Below the pieces are notes generated by a model, which saw only the letters and a program-made list of their open reading frames with translations, did no database searches and was not told the origin of the DNA. This document shows positions 57,000-64,000 of a stretch of DNA of 64,000 nucleotides, in pieces. Each line of letters starts with the position of its first letter. Position 1 is the first letter of the stretch. The DNA is from Asterella californica (lineage: Eukaryota > Streptophyta > Marchantiopsida > Marchantiales > Aytoniaceae), in NCBI GenBank assembly GCA_036924285.1, contig JAYKYS010000008.1, positions 18,585,001-18,649,000 of the forward strand, in the 5' to 3' direction. The position numbers and the translations under genes were made by a program.

Positions 57000-57150
57000 T
57001 TGCATGCATATTTATTCACCTTTTTCAAATTCGAAAGAGGAGAATATACAAAGAGTTTTAATTTATGATTTAATTATTGTAAAAAAGGATTAAAATATAA
57101 ATATAAAATATTTTTACTCGTGAGACTGGATAATTTTTATATCCAAAAAT
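57000..57150. repeat. Two-hairpin repeat family, copy 7 (degenerate)
   Basis: TGCATGCATATTTATTCACC (57002), CTTTTTCAAATTCGAAAGAGGAG as a weak first stem and TTTTAATTTATGATTTAATT in the second-stem position. A further lead-in-like AAGTTTGGATACATATTCAC lies at 57437. Confidence 0.5.
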
Positions 57151-58630
57151 ACTTATGCTCGCGTGAGTCACATATTGGTTTTATCTGATTGAAGTCAGCA
57201 TGTGTAATGAAGTGACCAAATGAACTCTAAATTTAGTACTTTATATTTAGTGAAGTCAATTTATATAACTTTGACACACAAATAACGATAATTTTGTCGA
57301 GCAATTTATTTTCTTTGTGATTTTGCGTTTTATACTTTTCAATCAATTTTTTTTGAAGGTTTCTTTTAACAAAAAATAATGATTTATTTTGGTTCTCTGT
57401 TGAACGTTTATTTTTTTCTTCCTTCTTCTTAGAAGTGAAGTTTGGATACATATTCACTTGCGAAGTGTACATGGAAAAACAAAATATAATATGGAAAAAA
57501 AACATATAAATACACATAGTACTCCATGTTACAACGTGGAAAATCATTTTATTTACAACTATTATTTTAAAACTGATATATTTATAATCTCAAAATAGAA
57601 CAGTATTCTTATAGTTTTTGACTATATTGAAATCTACAATATATATCAGTATGATCATAAATCATTACCGTATATCTTCGACGATCTAAATACAATTGCG
57701 AATTAGTACAATTTATCATCATCATATCCATCTCAGATGAACTGAACATAATCTCCAAACTTCATTTTCTTACCTTCAAGTACTCACAGTTACTACTTAT
57801 TAGTATATAAATTCTTGTAGCTCCAACTTTGCTTTATATCCACTGGTTTCACGTATTTAGCCAAACGATGTCTCTCACACATACTTACAATGTTTTATTA
57901 TATTTTGTTTGGATTCATCGTTTCTTTTGTTGTAATAGAAGGAGATCTACGTCTGGTAAGGTCATCAGTTTCCGAAAATTGGTTATATCCACTGATGAGC
58001 AAACAAGACTAATGTATTTCGGTAGTATTACCACTGCTGACATTATCTACAGGGGAGGTTTCCAATTGTGCTTGTTAAGTATTTGGACTACTTACTTTCA
58101 GTTTCCAAATAAGAAGAAAGAGGCGAAAGTATAGAGAAATTTTTGATTTTTAAATGATATATTTAATATCATAAGGATAACTTTTATTTTTAAACCTCCA
58201 CTCCTTTTATAAAAGGTGGTAGAGAATTCTTCAACTTTTTTTAAAGTGTAAACCTTCTAAAAAAGGAAGGCTCAGTTTTGAATTTGTTGGGGATTGGTGT
58301 TTTCTCTACTGATATCTTTATTAGTACTCAACAAGGTTCATACAGATGTATCATAATAGAAATAGCTCTTCTTCCTCTATGTTTTGGTATATAACTTGTC
58401 CAGATTTATCTTGAATAAAAATAAAATTAAGTAAAAGAGTGATCTGAACATATGCAACTTCCATCCTAAACAGAACCCAAAACCTTATTTCCAGAGAGCC
58501 ATGTGATTGTTTTGCCTTGCTATACCCCACCATGTTTCAGTTTGCTGAGTAAATCTGTCGAAGTTCTCTACTTAACTGCCGAAGACTCAAAATGGATAAT
58601 CTCACAATCACATTCCTGTGAGCGGCCACT
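57150..58630. other. AT-rich non-coding stretch
   Basis: No supportable gene. AAAAAGGAAGG/CCTTCT-type short inversions (58230-58272) are present but unremarkable. Confidence 0.45.
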
Positions 58631-58637
58631 TGTTCAC

Positions 58638-58940
58638 CATGGCCCAGGAAAAGGTTTCTGAGGTTCTGCAACTAAAAGGGAGTCTGAGAAAACTGGGATT
58701 TTTTATGGGCTCACAACCAGTACCTTCCTGTTTTCAGTCTGAAGTTCTCAAGTCGGCAGCCTCAACTGTAAACACAGATATTTCCCGAGCATGGCCAGAA
58801 AAAGGTTTCTGAGGTTCTGCAACTGAACGACAGTCTCAGAAAACTGGGTTTTTTTATGGGCTCACGACCAGTACCTTCCTATTTTCAGTCTGAAATTCTC
58901 AAGTCGGCAGCCTCAACTGTAAACACAGATATTTCCCGAG
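58638..58940. repeat. 152-bp direct tandem duplication
   Basis: Units 58638-58789 and 58790-58940 are highly similar, with long identical runs such as AAAAGGTTTCTGAGGTTCTG, ATGGGCTCAC and CTCAAGTCGGCAGCCTCAAC. This is a fairly recent duplication about 1.2 kb upstream of the TMEM131-like gene's first ATG. A small frame (58618-58812) runs across the junction but looks incidental. Confidence 0.92.
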
Positions 58941-58999
58941 CATAGGGCAGGCAGCGACAGGTGAAACGAGTTGAAAAGAACTTTACGTGGTGAAGATGA

Positions 59000-60159
59000 A
59001 AGGGCTGGCATGGTCTTCGACCTGGCTCCGGAATCCTGGGACGCGGTCCAAGGCTCCAAGCAGCCAATGTGATGGCCATTCAAACAACCAAGTGGAAGAA
59101 ATGAGTCAATGAGGAGATGGAGAGGGTAGGACCCAAGCTGGGAAAGAGAAGAAATGAGTAGATTAATCTAACCTGAGGGCTGGGTTGGGAAAGAGAAGAA
59201 ATGGTAGACCTAACCTGAGGGTTGGGTTAGAATTTGCCCACCTAAGATTCATAGGACAAAAGAAGAAAGAGAAATAGGTAGCAGCTGGGGTGTCGTCAGC
59301 TGTGTGCTGGAGAGAGCGGCGCTCCAAGGGCGTGGGACATGGGGTAAAACATTGAATGCGTAAATGTGAGTGCTAGTGTGTTTGTTGACTGCTGCTTGTC
59401 GTCCATATTTGCTCTAGCCATGCATCAACGACTCTGAAAGCTGGACTCGGGTAGAAGAAAAAAGAACCGGTTGGATCCAACATCTTAGAGGAATGAATGT
59501 TGGGTATGCTATAAGAGAAAGGAATACAATAGAAGGAAAAGATGAAAAATACTCCCAGGTGGCACCGTTGGATGGATGGATGGATGGATGGATGGGCATC
59601 AGCCTGGGCAGTAGGGAGCGGGTAAGGGAAGGAAGGAGTGGAGTGAAGGCGCAAAAGTTTCCGTCCGAGGTAAGGTAAGAAGAGAAAAGAAGCTCAGAGG
59701 AACATGATAGCGGGGAAGCGGAAGGAAGGTGGAAGAAGAAGGAAAGAGCACAGGAGAACAGGGAGGAGACACAGGAGAGCAGGGAAGAGAGCGGAGTGGT
59801 GAGAGGAAAGGAAAGGGAAGAGTCGGTGTTTTTGGTTGCCGAGTCGTCCTGAGCTCTCCCCTCGGTTGAGGAAAGGAAAAGGAAGCGAAGCAAGGATAGC
59901 GGAAGAAGAAGGAATGGAGGAGATCCTGTCGCGGCATCGAAACAATTTACATGGGGAATCGTTCAACGTGACAGCGATTGAGAAAGATTGGAATGCACCA
60001 GCAATAGATCACAGTAGGAAACGAGGAGCACTAGTGCAGACATCCTAGGCTCAGAGCAGGCCGTGTCTGAGTGGAGAGCGACCGGGTTGTAGAGAGGGGA
60101 GAAATACTACTGATACAGAGACTCAGGCATAGTGACAGCACGAGCTCGGACTGAGAAAG
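59000..60159 (+). promoter_or_regulatory. Promoter and long purine-rich leader of the TMEM131-like gene
   Basis: DNA becomes GC-balanced and strongly purine-rich on the plus strand from about 59450, typical of a plant promoter/5' UTR. It includes a (GGAT)n microsatellite at about 59570-59596. Long pyrimidine-rich minus-strand frames here (for example 59893-59414) are shadows of the GA-rich plus strand. No TATA box is convincing. Confidence 0.45.
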
Positions 60160-60413
60160 ATGTCGGCGTTATTGGTAGCGTTGTTTTTCTGCTTGCCGCC
60201 ACAGGTGTTCCTGTTTCCTGCGGCTCAGAGGTGCTCGGTGATTCTTCCGGTGTTGCCTGCATCCTGGTCCAACCCTTTCTCGTCATTTTTCTCTTATGCG
60301 TATCTTCTGTCTGTCTATGGACGGGCGCACGAAGGGATTCAGGGAATGCGGGCTAACTTCGGCGTTTCGCACATCGTAAGGAGCTCCGGGCGAAGCTCAC
60401 AGCTCTGGAATCG
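60160..60413 (+). CDS. Probable first exon of the TMEM131-like gene
   Basis: An ATG opens a frame beginning MSALLVALFFCLPPQVFLFP, a hydrophobic, signal-like start. It runs 84 codons to a strong donor TCG|GTAAGTG at 60413/60414. The exon ends in phase 2 (CG). The acceptor TGGCAG|GTCATGG at 62772/62773 supplies the third base and continues in the frame of the TMEM131 domain without a stop. That phase agreement (expected one time in three by chance) supports the join. Alternatively, this is a non-coding or uORF-containing leader exon and translation begins at 62816. Confidence 0.5.
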
Positions 60414-62772
60414 GTAAGTGAGATTGACATCTAGTATAAGGTAGACGTCGGTCTCGTTCTTGAGAATGGTCAGAGTCCTGTGATTGGACTCTTCTTTTCC
60501 AGCAGCTTCGAGAAGGCCCTCGACGTTTTATTGCAGAAACAATGACGATTTAGCTTTGGACCCGGTGCCCGTCCTATCTCCTGTATCCATGATACCTCCA
60601 TCTCTTTGAACTGGACTGAAGCGGAATGGAGTAACGGCTCCTTTGGACTCAAACGTGGGAGTGGCAGAATAAAGGAGCAAGAGTGTTCCTGGCAGTTCTT
60701 TCCAAGTCCGAAATTCCTTCTTGTTATAACAGTGAGCTCGAGGGACTTCGGTGATTCGAATGGGAACACTCTGGAGATTCCAAACTTTGTGACAAAGCGA
60801 GCCTATGATCTGGCAACCGCAATCCTCTTCAAGTTTCAGTGTCCTTCACATTGAAATGCTCCAGCTTCTAGCGGGTTAAGAGGATGTGGACAGGGAAGGG
60901 TCCTTCCTGGAGGGAATGGACACGTGTGGGGCAAGGCAAACCTGTAGAAGCAGCTGCTTTCTTTCACTGGATTTCAGGAAGTGTACCAAATTCGCTGCTT
61001 CTCGTATCTTTCGCCGTTGGTGTACACGCGCGGAGTTCCTCCTTTGTACCTGCATAGTCAGGCAGCCTCCGCCACCTGGTTGAGAATGCAGTTTGACTTC
61101 AGTCTATTTTCTTGCGTCGAGAGTAGACCAAATCTTGATATTCTTGAAGCGTGATTTCTGTGAAAGTGAGAACACCCAGCTGAACAATATCTAGCGCCTA
61201 TAGCCTTAAGAGTGGCGGTATGCAGTCGAGAAGCGTGGTCTGCTGATCAGCTTCCCCGCGACTCATGTTTCGCGCGAGCTGCAGGGCGTGATTGTTGCAT
61301 GGACGATCATGGTCCTTCCGGTGGCCCGCCCCGGAGTAGCTAAAGAGTGTGTCCTTGAGCGCAATTCTCGGGAGTGGTACGGCAACCTCATGAGGCACCT
61401 TCGAAGTCTATTCATCGTGCGCACCGGGGGATGCTTAACACAGCCCGGTTCTAGCAGAAAGATTGGTAACACCTTATGAATATCTGTAATCTCTCGATGA
61501 TCCTGGGGTAGGTGTTGTACCAGTAACGCAAGTCCTAGGGAGAGCTTAGCGCCTAGAGGATTTGGACTAAACATGGTATTCGTCTAAGTAAATATCGAAA
61601 TGAGTGCGACTCTGAATTACTTCTGGGTTGTCAAGCAAAGATGTGCTCAACGTCGACCTTTCAAGGATTACAGTGGAAGAGGTTATCGCTTCCAGTCGCC
61701 ATGAATTTGGGAAGGGCAGCGGTTAGATGCGCCGGACCGAGAGCGCCGTGAAGGCCAATTTTACTCTTTCAGGACTACAGTTACTGGGGAACGGGAATTG
61801 TACGACCAGATGGCTGGTTTTGTACATTTGGTAGCCGACGAATACAAGTGACAGTGTTTCAAGCGATGGGAATCCTGTTCTACTATAGCAAAGATGAAGC
61901 TGGTATACATGAAGCATTAGGTGCAGCCAGGAGGTTCTTATCCTGAATTAGGTTCAGAATGATCGCGTGTAGTTCACTGGCTTCGATATTTTTACGACAG
62001 CTGGATGCTTGACCTTATCGAATCCCAACCCAAGCCTTAAACCCATGCTGACGAAGACTGGTTGAAGGTGGGGTTCTACCGTCACTTTGACTAGCCGACA
62101 TTGATCAGATCAGGTAGGTATGGTCAGTATTCAATTCTCTTCCAGGCATGTTGCTACGAAATTCTGTGAAATTGAGCCGCGTGGGATGAAACCAAGCTAC
62201 AATGGCGATTAGCATTTTCGAAGGACTCTGCAGTAGCAGGGAAATGATTCACACCAGTTTGGGTACTCCCGACACAAGGTTTTAGTCTAGTAATAACTAA
62301 ACCTACTCTCCGGAGTCTCCTAGTTCTTCTAGTTGTTACTCAAGGATCAAATTTTTGATTGAAGCCGCGGATCCCTGGACAGGCTACATTGTGGATGCCA
62401 ATAGCATTGGTTATGTCTTATCTGTTCCAGTCCACTGGGTGATGACCGTTTTCTACCAGAGTTGGGACTGAGCTTTCAGGTAAGATAGTTTAGGATTTTA
62501 GGTTCGTTACATCCTTCTGACAAGATATTCCTCTATATCTCCAAGCCTCCAAGATCGGACCGTCAAAAAGGGTCGAAAATGTATGAACGAATGCATTTTC
62601 ATGGGCACAGGGACTCTGCCTTGCTTGCTTCGGTCTTGTCACGAATGTTTTTGATTGTTCAATCTGCTCTAAGGAAAACATATACGTTCTTGAATGCCAA
62701 CTTGAGGTTGTCTTCGAAATTCATTATCCGTTTTGAAGCTTACGGTTTGTGTATGTGATTTCGTAGTGGCAG
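60414..62772 (+). other. Intron (inferred) of the TMEM131-like gene
   Basis: 2359 bp between the donor GTAAGTG and the acceptor TGGCAG. It contains no frame with recognisable coding; small exons inside cannot be excluded by reading. Length and position fit a large leader-proximal plant intron. Confidence 0.5.
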
Positions 62773-64000
62773 GTCATGGTGGTGCTGCTGGCAGGCCCCC
62801 CGAGGTAGCCAACTCATGCTCCTCTTTATCTCATGGTCTCTCTTACTGCTTTTCCTGGGAATGCCCTGCCCGACGCGAGCAGCCAGTGATCTGTCTAGAG
62901 CAGAAGGCCTATCTGAGCCTGCAGTGGACGAGCTGAAAGACAGTAGGAATTCCGAACCCTTTCTACAGACCGGTGGCATTAATGGAAGACGCTACAAACA
63001 TGGGGAGCCTCCCCCTGGAAAAGATGGTGAAGACACCTTTGTCAAATTGACCGTTAATTCTGGACTGAAAGGATCAAAAGTATCCTCGCAGCAAGATAGT
63101 GCAGTGGTACATGATCATGGTGTCCAATCGGTGCCACATATGGAGACTGGGGGCTTTCGGTGGCATGCTGGAGACGATGAAAAATCGAAAGTACCAAAAT
63201 CAGATCCTGCGACTGTTGAGCGAATACACTTCGGCAGTCTCATCAAGGATTGTTTGAAAGTCAAGTGCTCATCTCTAGCAAGTTTTGATCTGAAACAGCC
63301 TTCGCTGGACAAGACTGTCTCATTTATTTCGAAGTTGGGATCTCCTACTATACAGGGACATGTATCTTCTTTACCGCATGTGGATATCATTCCACCATTT
63401 TTGGAATGGGGATCACAGCCGATGTTTGCGCCGTCGGTTGCATCTCTTACTGTGGTGAACACCTGCAACACCACTGGACTGAAGGTTTTCCAGCCTTTCA
63501 GCACCGACGCTCAATTCTATACCCATGGTTTTGAAGAAAAAGTTGTTGGTCCAGGTGGTGAACTCTCGATTCCCATTGTATTCTTGCCAAGGGCTGTGGG
63601 GGTTGCCGAAGCCATGCTCATTGTTCAAACGAGTGCGGGTGGATTTTTAGTTCAGGCACAAGGCAGGGGCATTAGCTCGCCTTACAAAGTACAAGCCTTG
63701 CAAGGAGTTCGAGTTGCATCTGGAGAATCTCTCCAGCACAAGATTTCACTCCACAATCCTTATGATGAAGTTCTACGAGTCGGTGGAGTCTACGCGTGGC
63801 CTGCGGATGTAGACGAAGGTGGGCCATGTGAAAAGGAATCCACCTCCAGCGGCACAACACATTGTGTGTACAAAGACAAAGATGGAGCACCTCTGTTGAC
63901 TAATGAGCAGAGAGATTTGAAGGGGTTGAATGGCGGAGCCGCGGTTATCCAGATGAGATCACCTGGAAAGCTTGAGATTGGACCACACTCCAGTATACCA
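62773..64000 (+). CDS. TMEM131-like protein, N-terminal part (runs off the window)
   Basis: From ATG 62816 the frame is open for 395 codons to the window end. It starts MLLFISWSLLLLFLGMPCPT, a clear signal peptide with a likely cut after TRAAS, then a Ser/Gly-rich linker. From about residue 135 (PATVERIHFGSL) it matches the TMEM131 family N-terminal region. FLEWGSQPMFAPSVASLTVV then NTCNTTGLKVF, GPGGELSIPIVFLPRAVGV and GISSPYKVQALQGVRVASGE match the family's 'WG-x-x-P...N', 'PPG-G-x(n)-V-x-FLP/FLAR' and 'G-x-G-x-x-x-PY' signatures. Family members are large single-pass ER/Golgi proteins with bacterial-chaperone-like (PapD-L) domains; animal TMEM131 aids collagen secretion and plant copies may act in wall or glycoprotein traffic (inference). 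If spliced to 60413, the signal-like stretch would be internal. Confidence 0.85.

Noticed and set aside
59414..59893. 159-codon minus-strand ORF (Ser/Leu/Pro-rich)
   Set aside because: Shadow of the purine-rich plus-strand leader of the TMEM131-like gene; includes translated GGAT microsatellite.
1..64000. CRISPR arrays, operons, bacterial terminators
   Set aside because: No regularly spaced identical repeats and no prokaryotic gene organisation; the sequence is eukaryotic.

Overview
The window looks like gene-poor nuclear DNA of a land plant, most likely a bryophyte and possibly a moss. Reasons: a plant-type tRNA-Trp(CCA), a TMEM131-family gene with a GT-AG type exon edge, moss-like gag/pol relics of Ty3/gypsy elements, LINE, SINE and MITE debris, and very low coding density. 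The species cannot be fixed from the sequence alone. Most long ORFs here are chance. Only two loci look like real proteins: a replitron-type HUH endonuclease gene (42.38-44.0 kb, minus) and the 5' part of a TMEM131-like gene (60.16 to beyond 64.0 kb, plus).

Layout. 0-7.7 kb: AT-rich non-coding DNA with a telomere-like/hairpin patch (2.7 kb), the first copy of a two-hairpin repeat (2.8 kb), two MITEs (3.8 and 5.0 kb) and a possible SINE head (5.5 kb). 7.7-11.3 kb: minus-strand Ty3/gypsy relic (retropepsin, RT start) abutting an LTR-like repeat that recurs at 48.4 kb. 11.7-17.6 kb: a cluster of two-hairpin repeat copies around a tRNA-Trp gene (12.6 kb), plus a MITE (15.1 kb). 18.2-19.65 kb: a GC-richer block with a 60-bp inverted repeat, possibly organelle-derived. 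21.6-23.0 kb: LINE reverse transcriptase fragment split by a MITE with a 9-bp target duplication. 23.8-27.5 kb: LTR-flanked element without recognisable pol. 27.5-38.2 kb: a nested pair in which a decayed Ty3/gypsy element (30458-37200, minus) sits inside the gag of a second one. 38.2-41.8 kb: unassigned AT-rich DNA. 41.8-45.2 kb: the replitron-like locus, with a two-hairpin repeat copy just beyond its 3' end and a GC-rich minisatellite-like array upstream. 45.2-58.6 kb: AT-rich DNA with a solo-LTR-like repeat, SINEs, MITEs and notable perfect hairpins (49.85 and 56.06 kb). 58.6-64 kb: promoter/leader, first exon, intron and second exon of the TMEM131-like gene.

The most interesting items are the replitron-like Rep gene, with HUH and YxxK motifs both present, and the dispersed two-hairpin repeat family. 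One copy of that family lies directly beside the Rep gene. It may be a non-autonomous mobile unit or a structured sequence of unknown kind; whether it shares ends with the replitron is the key open question. No operons, CRISPR arrays or bacterial signals are present.
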